Positions 1 through 7,313 of a DNA stretch of 10,530 nt are shown here, piece after piece. The DNA comes from Ochromonadaceae sp. CCMP2298 (lineage: Eukaryota; Sar; Synurophyceae; Ochromonadales; Ochromonadaceae). Position numbers and translations under genes: made by a program. The notes under the pieces are model-generated. The model saw only the letters and a program-made list of their open reading frames with translations. It did no database searches and was not told where the DNA came from. The DNA lies in assembly GCA_026770595.1 (NCBI GenBank), contig MU634734.1, positions 1 through 10,530 of the forward strand, given 5' to 3'. Positions within the stretch are counted from its first letter, which is position 1, and each line of letters opens with the position of its first letter.

Positions 1-16
1 TCTACCCCGCGTGGCG

Positions 17-91
17 GGTGTTGGGATTAAATCTTGAAAATGGGGGAGCTATTCAATTTTCCCCAAAATTTTCACCCATAATCCCAAAACC
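17..91. repeat. Imperfect inverted repeat at left edge
   Basis: Bases 17-29 pair with 79-91 with one mismatch (TGGGATTA against TAATCCCA at the core). Inside this, GAAAAT..GGGG near 36-46 faces CCCC..ATTTTC near 61-74, so the whole stretch can fold into one imperfect hairpin. No convincing gene covers it. It could be a MITE-like remnant or simply part of the repeat-rich upstream region of the next gene. Confidence 0.4.
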
Positions 92-175
92 ATCGATTTT
101 TGACGCCCCCTTAGCTCTCCCAGTTTCTAGATTTACTCTTAACCCCCATCACACCAACTCCGCACGGCGGTTATG

Positions 176-419
176 GACTGGTTCAAGACCGGCTCAAAAC
201 TGAGACTGGCTCTGTTTAGTACGTACAAAACAGAGCCAGTCTTGGGAGAGCCAGTCTGGAAGACTGGCTCGAGCCAGTACATCTCATGAGTGGCTTCAGA
301 GTGACTCAGTACGTACAATTAGTGTATTTGAGCCACTTTTGAGTGGGGCCCGTAAGGTAGCGGTTTCAGAGTAAAACTGGCGCAAGACTGGCTGAGCCAG
401 TCTTAGTCTTGAGCCAGTC
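176..419. repeat. Array of GACTGGCTC / GAGCCAGTC motifs in both orientations
   Basis: The 9-mer GACTGGCTC or its complement GAGCCAGTC recurs at about 176 (variant), 187 (variant), 204, 233, 248, 262, 271 (variant), 386, 394 and 411. Facing copies make hairpins: 203-242 is a near-perfect palindrome with one mismatch pair centred on GTACGTAC, 263-278 is a perfect 16-bp palindrome, and 385-403 is a 19-nt odd palindrome. The array lies about 280 bp upstream of the first ATG of the surface-protein gene, so it may be promoter architecture. Motif clusters in both orientations are also typical of transposon subterminal regions. Confidence 0.7.
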
Positions 420-695
420 CGTGCCCACGTGCGGACCGGGTGTCACGCGGGGTACAATGGGTTCCAACTAATACATCCGTATACTCAGATCGTTCTATCT
501 TCTTGTGAGGAGGGAGTTATTGGGACAGGCAGATTAGGTGAAGAGCTCGATGACGGGGAATTGACCTGGGACTGCAGCTCGTTTGCAAAAGTGCCTCGAT
601 GCGGGGGCTCATTCTCCGCCTGCTCTGGGGAGCAGTCTTCTCGAGCTTGTGATTTTCGCAGTAGAGCGCAGCAGATCGAGTTGGCGGCATTTCCG

Positions 696-3242
696 ATGGC
701 TGGAGCTCCCCCTGCCTCTGCGCGGCTGGTGTTTCTACTATGGGTGATCCTGTGCGTACTAGCCAACAGTGGAGACACTAATGTGCTCTACTTCAGCTAC
801 ATGGGCGCCAACGAGACAGACGACATGTCCACCGTAACACAGCCGCCAGTCCTCTACCCTCAACTGCTCTCCACAGACGACTCCCCATACTCCCGGGTCG
901 ACCTGCCCTTCCCCTTCGCCCTCCTCGGACGCCTCGTTAACACCCTCTTCGTATCACCCAACGGAGGTCTACACCTCAGCATAAACCAGCCCTGCGCCCC
1001 GAACAACAATTTCGCAACCGGCCCTGACTTAACCCAGTGTAACTTCAACACCGCTTACTACTCCTCCTTCGGCTGGTTCACAGACCTCAACCCCTCCGCC
1101 TCTCCCCAGGCAAACATCACATCATACTTTGGCGACAACTTCCTGACTCTTCGCTTCACCCAGATTCGCTTCTTCGACTCCTCCAATTCCTGCTCTTTCC
1201 GCATCACTGTATTCCGGGACCACCACATCTCCATAGCCTACGACCACCTCCCCCCTCTGCTGGGCAACGAGGCTTACTTATCCCCGCCATATTACAGCAC
1301 CGGCCTACGCTCTGGCGACCCCTTAGGGGATGCAGACTTCGCTAGCTTTAACGCTGCGCAGAAAGCGATCGGCAATAACGTGTGGAGTGGCGGGGTGGGT
1401 GGGACTGTAGAGGGGGTGTACCCTAGCTCCCTACAGGAAGTGCGGAGCGGTAGACAGTTCAATATCTGCCCCGCATCGGGGGCTTGGTGCCTGCAGCCGG
1501 CGGTGCTGGGGATGAACCAGACTGAGTCTGAGTCCCTGGGAACCCTGGGGGCGGGGGGTAATGTGAGTTTGTCTGCTCTGATGCTGGGCTGTGTGGGTGG
1601 GGTGCAGTTCGGTGTGCTTCTTACCCCTTCCTGGGAGGTTGACAGTGTCGCAGTGTCGGGCAACACTAGCGCTCTGGTCTGTGGGGCAATAGACGCAGGT
1701 GCAGGGGCAGGTGCGGATACAGGTGTAAGGCTGGGGTGCGATGCGGCCGCCCTGCGCGCCTTGCTCAGCCCCTACCTCAGCCCCTCCTACGCCCAAAACA
1801 CAATCTCGGTGCGTATTTGGCCCGCCTGGCGCCTGCTCAACTGGGACACCCTAGAACCTAACTCTTTGCTGGGTTTTGAGGCTATAGAAACCTCCTTGTA
1901 CCTAAATCTTATGGCAGTAGCTTCTCTTGAGATGTACGCGAACTCAAGCGGCGAAGAGGCCCTTTCTGGTCAATGCTCCAGCACCGACAGTGATGACAGT
2001 GGTGACAGTGGGTGTGCTGTTTGTGCTGGAAACTACACTTCGTTCGCCCCGCCCTGCCGCGCCAACAGCAGCAGCAGTACCAGCACAGTCACCAGCGACC
2101 TCTTCATACGCCTGGACTGTAACAGCTCCTGTCCCAGTACGTACAGTGAAAGTACGTACATAAGTACGTACAGTGCACAGAGTACGTACTATACAGGCAT
2201 AGAGGGCTGCTGCGCCCTCTCTCAGCAGGACTGCATGGGCACATGCCAGGGCAGCGCAATCCCCGCACTGAACAAATACGGATCCACAATCTGCTGCTCC
2301 ACTATCCCAGACTGCACAGGGCTGTGCGGCGGCCTAGCCAGCCCCGACCTATGTGGTGTATGTGGGGGGTCCGACACCACAGGCGCCACTTGCTTCAACT
2401 CCACAGGCTTCACCGTAACCACCCCCTGGACCACCCCTGCCCTACAACCTGCCCTATACCCCCAGTTTGACCTTGGCAACTCCTCACTCCTAGTGAGTAT
2501 GCCAATAACCCTCTCGAACCGGACGCCCTTTCTACTCAGGGTGCATGTGGTGGAAGAGGGGAGCCTCGCATTCACCGCACCGGAATTAAACTTCTCCACT
2601 GCGGACATGCTCCTCCAGCCCAATACTTCCCACATCCTGCAGGTGCGCGCATCCATTAAAACCCTCTTTAAGGGCATCACCACCGAGTGGGAGGTAAAAA
2701 AATTGGGGGTTGTTTATAGGCGAGAGGTGGACGAAGAACAGGTCTCGGTTTCGTTATCCGTTCCGGTGTATTCCTCTAGTGGCAACTGCTCCGTGGTGCA
2801 GGATAGAGACAGGTGTGTACGGCTGCCGGGGTGTGTGTATTGTTTTGAGTCCAAGATGCGCATACTACGGTCGGGCGGGGGGAGGGCGCAGGAGGAGCGC
2901 CGGAGGCTGGGAAGGGGGGGGGCGGGGTGGCTGGGGCAGGGGCTGGGGGGGGGGGGGCTGGGGCTGGGACAGGAGCAGGAGCAGGGGCAGAGACAAGAGC
3001 CGGAACAGGAACAGGGGCTGGGACAAGGACATGAACAGGGTAGACAACTCTTCGCCAACCTCCTTCCTGACCTTCTATACTCAGCCGACTCAGTACTGGG
3101 ACAGGGGCAGTGCGTAAATGGGTTCCTGACTAGTGACTGTGCGGCCGCCCTGCCGGATTTAATCTCCGCAGCGCGGCGTTCGAAAAGCTTCGTCCTGGCT
3201 TTTGTCGTCATACTTATGCACCTATACCTCCTATATCTATGA
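696..3242 (+). CDS. Secreted or membrane-anchored cysteine-rich glycoprotein with PSI-like motif
   Basis: This 848-residue protein probably sits at the cell surface. The frame is open from base 429, but the first ATG is at 696 and is followed by a signal-peptide-like stretch (LVFLLWVILCVLA), so I chose that start. Residues about 28-215 look like a beta-sandwich (VSPNGG, GWFTDLNP, then alternating strands ending near HISIAYDHL). Residues about 427-566 are Cys-rich and end in the surface-protein motif CGVCGGSDTTGATC. A second beta-rich part follows at about 570-690, then a PSI-like motif (CSVVQDRDRC..PGCVYC) at about 696-716. A G/Q/E-rich insertion occupies about 721-802. The last 19 residues are hydrophobic with no tail, fitting either a transmembrane anchor or a GPI signal. 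About 15 N-x-S/T sequons support passage through the secretory route. Ligand and exact family are unknown to me. No introns are needed. Confidence 0.85.
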   Translation: MAGAPPASARLVFLLWVILCVLANSGDTNVLYFSYMGANETDDMSTVTQPPVLYPQLLSTDDSPYSRVDLPFPFALLGRLVNTLFVSPNGGLHLSINQPCAPNNNFATGPDLTQCNFNTAYYSSFGWFTDLNPSASPQANITSYFGDNFLTLRFTQIRFFDSSNSCSFRITVFRDHHISIAYDHLPPLLGNEAYLSPPYYSTGLRSGDPLGDADFASFNAAQKAIGNNVWSGGVGGTVEGVYPSSLQEVRSGRQFNICPASGAWCLQPAVLGMNQTESESLGTLGAGGNVSLSALMLGCVGGVQFGVLLTPSWEVDSVAVSGNTSALVCGAIDAGAGAGADTGVRLGCDAAALRALLSPYLSPSYAQNTISVRIWPAWRLLNWDTLEPNSLLGFEAIETSLYLNLMAVASLEMYANSSGEEALSGQCSSTDSDDSGDSGCAVCAGNYTSFAPPCRANSSSSTSTVTSDLFIRLDCNSSCPSTYSESTYISTYSAQSTYYTGIEGCCALSQQDCMGTCQGSAIPALNKYGSTICCSTIPDCTGLCGGLASPDLCGVCGGSDTTGATCFNSTGFTVTTPWTTPALQPALYPQFDLGNSSLLVSMPITLSNRTPFLLRVHVVEEGSLAFTAPELNFSTADMLLQPNTSHILQVRASIKTLFKGITTEWEVKKLGVVYRREVDEEQVSVSLSVPVYSSSGNCSVVQDRDRCVRLPGCVYCFESKMRILRSGGGRAQEERRRLGRGGAGWLGQGLGGGGLGLGQEQEQGQRQEPEQEQGLGQGHEQGRQLFANLLPDLLYSADSVLGQGQCVNGFLTSDCAAALPDLISAARRSKSFVLAFVVILMHLYLLYL
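2136..2189 (+). repeat. Four AGTACGTAC units inside the coding region
   Basis: AGTACGTAC lies at 2136-2144, 2151-2159, 2163-2171 and 2181-2189, all in the same reading frame and encoding repeated Ser-Thr-Tyr. The octamer GTACGTAC is a perfect palindrome, so the DNA is a cluster of self-complementary sites within a coding region. The spacing (15, 12 and 18 nt) is always a multiple of three. Confidence 0.9.
2857..3100 (+). repeat. G-rich minisatellite-like tract coding a Gly/Gln/Glu insertion
   Basis: The tract has G runs of up to 12 (around 2946-2957) and then CAGGAGCAGGAGCAGGGG-like purine repeats. It encodes a Gly/Leu/Arg-rich and then Gln/Glu-rich stretch of about 80 residues. The frame stays open through it and the downstream part still reads sensibly (two Cys, then the hydrophobic tail), so the length is a multiple of three here. 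Homopolymer length could be wrong in an assembly. Confidence 0.8.
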
Positions 3243-3906
3243 CATTTGTACATATACATCGATAGTAACTGATAGTCCGATATAAACCATACTGTTTTAA
3301 ATGTTATAGTAAGTAACTGATACTGATTAATAAATGTAGAATTGTTTAAATTGTTCAATTGCTTAAACATTTAAACAATTAAATTTATGAAAAAGGGGCG
3401 CTCTGAGTCTAATGAAATCTGAGAACATATTAAAATATTCGAAGATTCGATCGACCGAGGGGACTGTAGACCGGGCAAAGTCGACAGGCAGTAGTCTAAG
3501 CGACTGCTTGTTTTCTGAGGGGGGAGCGGGTCTACGGGGGTGATGAATGAGGAATGCCTAAGCCTTACGATTTTGCGACGTACATATAATATCCTACTGT
3601 CCTAGTGAGGTAGTGTATGTCGCGTGGTCTCATCTGAATCGAAAATGACCTGGCCGGCATTTCTATGCTAAGTAAAGAATGTTAACCCTTCCGGTAACTG
3701 TATTCGGCCTCGTAGCTGTATTGGATGGCTCTTGTTCAAGATCCCAAGACCCCTAACTGTCACTCCCAGAGTCCCTGCTTGTTGAGGGTGCGAGTGTTCC
3801 CAGAGGAATTGAATAAAGAATAGAAACAAAACTGATGCAACGAAGAAAGCCCCTTTTATAATTTAGATAAAGCCCCTTCAAATTTGTGTAAGTGCATTCA
3901 GATAAT
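3243..3906. other. Noncoding intergenic region with hairpins
   Basis: No convincing gene lies here. The first 140 bases are AT-rich 3' flank of the surface-protein gene, with TAACTGATA repeated. A stem of 10 base pairs (one G-U) joins 3575-3584 to 3614-3623, with a smaller CTAC/GTAG stem inside. GAATAAAG occurs near 3809 and AAGCCCCTT is repeated near 3848 and 3871. I saw no tRNA or rRNA. Confidence 0.5.
3329..3334 (+). terminator. AATAAA polyadenylation-type signal
   Basis: AATAAA begins 87 bases after the TGA stop of the upstream gene, a typical distance for a eukaryotic poly(A) signal. An AT-rich 12-bp inverted repeat (3340-3351 against 3369-3380, AATTGTTTAAAT / ATTTAAACAATT) follows at once. 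Confidence 0.5.
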
Positions 3907-4587
3907 TCAGTGTAAGATGAAGCCTCTTAGAATAGAGGCTCCTGTTTTTAGCCTATAATTATCGGCATTTCTCTGAGCATATGCAAGAGGTAGGTCATCG
4001 GATAAGAAGTCCGTACACATAATAGTACAAATTCCACAGCCATAACCATTATACTGTCTTGGGACCCGTATCTTGTTGTTAAGGGTCCATTGATCTGTAT
4101 CTAGATCTAGATTCCTCTTGTTGATAGACTCCAACTGCAGCCACAGAAGGATGTTCTTCAGGTACCTCTCCCCCGAGCCCCCTCCCGAATCGTAATAGTA
4201 GATGCTGCAGGTATCTATGTGTACTACGGCCAATGTCCAGTGCTGGCCATCAATGTTGATGGGAAAGAACAGCTTGCTCTTCTGGAAGACGTCTGTCCCA
4301 TCCCACCCCCCCCAGTGCTCGCCAGTCCACCTCAGCACGTTTGCAAAGGTGAAGATGTTTTCCGCCATCGGTCGGTCGTAGAAGAAGGTGGTAAAGTAGC
4401 AGGAAGTTCGTCTTGCGCCCCGGCTTGCGATAGTCTTGACTCTGTCTCTCTCCCCCAGCAGAGTGAAGTAGAAATTGATAACCTCATCATTCAACCAGGT
4501 TCGGGGTTTGAGACAAATGAACTGGCTGACCTTCATGTCCACGGCGAACATGAAGATGAGGACCTCCGTCAGCACGCGCTTTAGCAT
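3907..4587 (-). CDS. Ulp1/SENP-type SUMO protease domain (peptidase family C48)
   Basis: This 226-residue reading encodes the catalytic domain of a Ulp1-like cysteine protease, the family that processes SUMO and removes it from targets. Counting from the ATG at 4587, the family landmarks appear in order: WLNDEVINFYF near 32, His116 in GQHWTLAVV, Asp133 in YYYDSGG, Gln178 in PRQYNG and the nucleophile Cys184 in YGCGIC. That is a full His-Asp-Gln-Cys set. The residue before the Cys is Gly, where Asp is usual. The C-terminus ends normally at a TGA. The N-terminus joins closely to an upstream open frame that differs by one base in phase, so this is probably the 3' part of a larger gene rather than a free gene. 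Ulp1 domains are also carried by several plant and protist transposons. Confidence 0.85.
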   Translation of the reverse strand: MLKRVLTEVLIFMFAVDMKVSQFICLKPRTWLNDEVINFYFTLLGERDRVKTIASRGARRTSCYFTTFFYDRPMAENIFTFANVLRWTGEHWGGWDGTDVFQKSKLFFPINIDGQHWTLAVVHIDTCSIYYYDSGGGSGERYLKNILLWLQLESINKRNLDLDTDQWTLNNKIRVPRQYNGYGCGICTIMCTDFLSDDLPLAYAQRNADNYRLKTGASILRGFILH

Positions 4588-5269
4588 CTGGACGCGAGAT
4601 GGAGGCCAGTCGGGCTGCAATTAGCTGATCAGGGGTTGCGCTATAGGGCAGCGGAGCCGTGATTGAATGGGCAGTAAAAGCAGCGGGACGCAGAGAGACG
4701 ATTGCAAGCTCAGATTGTGCGATGATGGGACTAGGTAGCATGTGTCGGCGTGAGGGGGCGAGGGAAAGCGGTTTGATTGTGAGTGGGGCGGTCGGCGTCT
4801 GCTTGCTGGGAGCTGTGGGCTTGACTTTGGCTGCAGGCTTGGCGTGATAGGCAGGCTTGCGAGATGAGTGCGCCGGGGGTTTGGACGGTGCAGGGGCCGA
4901 AAGACGAAGGTCGGGTGCGGTTGATGCAGCGTCTGCTGGCGGGATGAGGTCAACCCGCTCAACCGCAGTGGGAGCTATCCCCATAGATGCCGCGTAATCT
5001 TCGTGGACAGACTTGTCGTACGAGTCCGTAGAGAGTATGCCTGGGGCCCACTCAGCCAGATCACACGAAAAATCCATACCACCCCCTGGTGACTTTGAGG
5101 GGGAGTGTATCGGCGATGGAAGGCTAGGAAAAGAGGCTGAAGGAACTATGGGAAACAGTGTGGATGTGTAGGACGGTTGAGGCATGAGCAGATCCTGTGC
5201 ACGCTCGAGAACCAGAGTGAGCAGTGATGAAGGTTTATCCTTCTTGGGATAGGGCTTGCGGAAGAGTAG
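4487..5269 (-). CDS. Pro/Ser/Ala-rich linker segment, probably the middle of the SUMO-protease gene
   Basis: This open frame runs on the same strand between the upstream unknown-family segment and the protease domain. Reading from 5269 it begins FRKPYPKKDKPSSLLTL.., passes a short acidic patch (CDLAEWAPGI, DKSVHEDYAA), and is then low-complexity Pro/Ser/Ala/Lys (about residues 110-195), typical of a disordered linker. It overlaps the upstream segment by 35 bases and the protease segment by about 100. The last part, beyond about 4610, is probably read in the protease frame instead. No strong donor/acceptor pair was found, although TAATTGCAG near 4612-4620 could act as an acceptor. It could be a separate ORF, a spliced part or a frameshifted part of one gene. 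Confidence 0.45.
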   Translation of the reverse strand, partial: LLFRKPYPKKDKPSSLLTLVLERAQDLLMPQPSYTSTLFPIVPSASFPSLPSPIHSPSKSPGGGMDFSCDLAEWAPGILSTDSYDKSVHEDYAASMGIAPTAVERVDLIPPADAASTAPDLRLSAPAPSKPPAHSSRKPAYHAKPAAKVKPTAPSKQTPTAPLTIKPLSLAPSRRHMLPSPIIAQSELAIVSLRPAAFTAHSITAPLPYSATPDQLIAARLASISRPDAKARADGGPHLHVRRGHEGQPVHLSQTPNLVE

Positions 5270-6530
5270 TCAGTATATAGAAGAGCAGTCTGTATGCTGC
5301 TCGCAGCTTCTGGTCGGGCCAGATAGAAAGGTTGTCGTTTACATAGGGCCCTGCAAGACAGGCATCCACCTCCTCCAGCCAAGCTGCTTCAGCCTCCGAT
5401 TTTTTGGTGTTCTTGGCAGCGGTGCCTCTCTCCAACAGCTTACCAACTATCGCCTCCTGCTGAGCACGTCCTAGTGCTCGCATGGCGCCAACGCTGCAGT
5501 CTGGGAGTACGTTTGCAGAAGGAGAAGTGATGTGACGCTGCTGCTGAGAACTAGGAGAGGAGTCTTCTGTGAGGTCGCAGAGGTCCGACTCGCTCTTGAC
5601 CATCGACCCTGAAGCAGTAGACTGCGACTCGCTCTTGATTAGGCAGGCTAGGCCAGTCATGCGCGGGTATTTGAATAGCCGGATATGGATGTTGTGGAGA
5701 AGCTCGGGCTCAAGCTCCTCGGAAGTGATCATGCGACTCTTGCCCAGCTCAGCGAGCGCACCCGGGTCGGAGCTAATGATACTCACGGTTCTGCTGTGAT
5801 CGTCGTCCAACGCCCCTCCGCGCACCTTTGTTGTCACCGTCACCACGTCGACCATCACCGTAGGATCGATTAACTCACCGAGCACGAGAGCAGCGGCGGC
5901 GGTGGGAGCAGCCTGCGCAGCCAGCAGTGCGTTCAGCAGAGAGTACCTATTCGACTGGTTGTTGGCGAGAGCGCCCTGGTCGAGGAAAGTATAGCCGTGC
6001 AGAGTCTGAGAGACAAGAATAGGGTTCTCATCATGCACCTCTTGAAGAGCACGCAGCGTACCGCCCTTGCCAGGTGCCAGGGAGAAGTTGAGCTGAGCCG
6101 CTATGTTGGTACGAAGGCGATCGAACTTCTGCCTGCTGATCACAAATTCATCGCAAAGGGCTTGACAGGTCTCCGTCTCGTCACGCGAGAGGATACAGCG
6201 CAGGAGTGCGCAGCGCAGGTCATCCTCTGAGTGGAGTAGACCTCCGGTGTAGCGACCTCCAACACACGTGTAGGCTGCCCGATGGATGCTAAAGTCGTCG
6301 TCGGGAACGGACAAGAGGTGAGGAACCTGGTGAGACCAACCCAAGGTGGCCAGATGCCTGCAACTGAGACCCCTATCAAGCTCAATTGGAAACGAGCGAG
6401 AATAGAGGCTCATGTAGCCTGTGCGGATCTGCACCAGCGTGTCCACCATGAGTGTGTTGTCCGGCTTGCTCTGTCCACGCGGCGCTGAGGGTCGCGCGCT
6501 CTGTCCACGAGGCGCTGAGGGTCTCTCCAT
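5235..6530 (-). CDS. Unknown-family protein with SUMO-site-like and SIM-like motifs
   Basis: The reading is 431 residues from the ATG at 6530; the frame continues upstream to about 6600 without another ATG. I recognise no named domain. It starts with a 10-residue repeat unit (RPSAPRGQSA, twice), then a mixed alpha/beta region of about 260 residues that looks folded (VPHLLSVPDDDFSIHR, LLRCILSRDETETC, GYTFLDQGALA). Next comes a polar stretch with IKSE (Lys299) and VKSE (Lys312), both fitting the SUMO acceptor pattern psi-K-x-E, and LCDLTEDSS at about 317-325, like a SUMO-interaction motif followed by acidic and Ser residues. The end (AAYRLLFYILTTLPQ) is helical and overlaps the next segment in another frame. 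It lies upstream of a SUMO-protease domain on the same strand, which makes a SUMO-related role plausible but unproven. Confidence 0.6.
   Translation of the reverse strand: MERPSAPRGQSARPSAPRGQSKPDNTLMVDTLVQIRTGYMSLYSRSFPIELDRGLSCRHLATLGWSHQVPHLLSVPDDDFSIHRAAYTCVGGRYTGGLLHSEDDLRCALLRCILSRDETETCQALCDEFVISRQKFDRLRTNIAAQLNFSLAPGKGGTLRALQEVHDENPILVSQTLHGYTFLDQGALANNQSNRYSLLNALLAAQAAPTAAAALVLGELIDPTVMVDVVTVTTKVRGGALDDDHSRTVSIISSDPGALAELGKSRMITSEELEPELLHNIHIRLFKYPRMTGLACLIKSESQSTASGSMVKSESDLCDLTEDSSPSSQQQRHITSPSANVLPDCSVGAMRALGRAQQEAIVGKLLERGTAAKNTKKSEAEAAWLEEVDACLAGPYVNDNLSIWPDQKLRAAYRLLFYILTTLPQALSQEG
6468..6527 (-). repeat. Two tandem 30-bp units at the start of the coding segment
   Basis: Units 6468-6497 and 6498-6527 differ at only a few bases and encode the 10-residue repeat RPSAPRGQS plus one, immediately after the ATG. 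This gives a basic, Ser/Pro-rich N-terminal tail. Confidence 0.85.
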
Positions 6531-6724
6531 AATGGCGAATAAGAGAGTAGAGCCATCTGTCAATCGCAAGCTGCAACTGAGCCGGCCGCGGTGGAATTAT
6601 GAGGAAGCTCCTCCACTTCGGAGGGCCTCAGTGACCAAACTAAATTTCGAAATCCAGCGGCGCAGATTCTCGCCACAAATCGGTGGCGGCGCAGCTCTTG
6701 CCTCTGCCCACTAAATCAGGCATC

Positions 6725-6794
6725 CTGTATGTAAAATAATTAACAAAAAAGCGCCTAATTGTGCAGATATTTCCTTGTCCCGGTTTGTACGTAC
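6725..6794 (-). other. Candidate 70-nt GT-AG intron
   Basis: On the minus strand CAG is followed by a GTACGT donor. The intron would end in a T-rich stretch with TTAAT and then ATACAG, a good eukaryotic acceptor. Its length resembles the 78-nt intron at 7534-7611. Downstream, ATG starts a 27-codon ORF (6640-6723) that stops before the main ATG at 6530, so this would most simply be a 5' UTR intron with a uORF behind it. Confidence 0.4.
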
Positions 6795-6795
6795 C

Positions 6796-7094
6796 TGCCA
6801 GGGGAGTCCAAAGTAACGCACGCACCTTCCTACTGTGTAAAGTACGTAATTAATGTAATTTACACTTTCCCCGAGTGCCTCGTCCACTCGACCAAGACCC
6901 AGTAGGGGGAAGAAACCTGGAACAAGCCTGCCAAGCCGCGCGCCAGGAGTGGGTTTTGGCAGCGGTCGAAGGAGTCTCTCCAAAAGTGATTGTGGGGGTG
7001 TGCTGATGTACATTCCACCACTTCTAGCGCGATACTCAAGGAAAGAAGGCACTTGTTCTTCATCATAGTCGTGCCAATAGGTCTTCCGTGGAGC
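6796..7094 (-). other. Uncertain coding-like open frame
   Basis: An open frame of about 100 codons reads (A)PRKTYWHDYDEEQVPSF.. and goes on with LLERLLRPLPKPTPGARLG and VPGFFPLLGLGRVDEALGES. The composition looks protein-like, but there is no ATG near its start. A TGA sits directly upstream at 7095-7097, and splicing at the candidate donor (6794) would end it two codons later. It could be a relic, an exon of an unseen gene model, or chance. I do not recognise it. Confidence 0.25.
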
Positions 7095-7313
7095 TCAGCG
7101 ACCAGAACTCGGACGGAAACAAGCGCCGCAGAGCGAGAAAAAGGGCGAAAAGACAAGTGTACACGAGGTGAAGAAGAACAAGATATTTGAGTGACAGTGC
7201 ACTGCCTGCGATGCCTCCCAAGCCCTTTTTAACGTCGGTTACCCTTTTTCACCTATCCCCCGTATCATAAACAAGCCGCCGGCGTCCAACTCGCTCTTGA
7301 CTAAGACCCACAT

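Larger units (their letters stand above)
6531..7313. other. Mostly noncoding region between divergent genes
   Basis: This is the likely 5' region of the minus-strand gene and the upstream region of the plus-strand gene at 7314. It holds a candidate intron (6725-6794), a 27-codon minus-strand uORF (6640-6723), a hairpin at 6835-6865 (GTGTAAA/TTTACAC), one GTACGTAC at 6787, and an uncertain coding-like frame at 6796-7094. A 60-codon plus-strand ORF at 6532-6714 also exists but has no supporting evidence. Confidence 0.4.

Noticed and set aside
429-695. N-terminal extension of the surface protein from a GTG at 429
   Set aside because: No ATG occurs in the 89 extra codons, and the ATG at 696 is followed at once by a signal-peptide-like stretch.
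2714-3370. Minus-strand ORF of 218 codons rich in Pro/Ser/Cys
   Set aside because: It is the antisense reading of the G-rich tract and the end of the surface-protein gene, with no independent support.
3690-3800. tRNA-like arm around CTTGTTCAAG
   Set aside because: No acceptor stem, anticodon arm or D-arm can be assembled around it.
5081-5300. Introns explaining the phase changes in the SUMO-protease gene, such as GTAAAC..CATACAG near 5290-5342 or a GTATGG donor near 5080
   Set aside because: The first pair (53 nt) leads into the wrong frame. The second would remove a long coding-like stretch. Neither is convincing without transcripts.
6532-6714. Plus-strand 60-codon ORF beginning one base from the divergent minus-strand ATG
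   Set aside because: It has no recognisable motif, promoter or splice evidence, and it overlaps the likely 5' region of the minus-strand gene.
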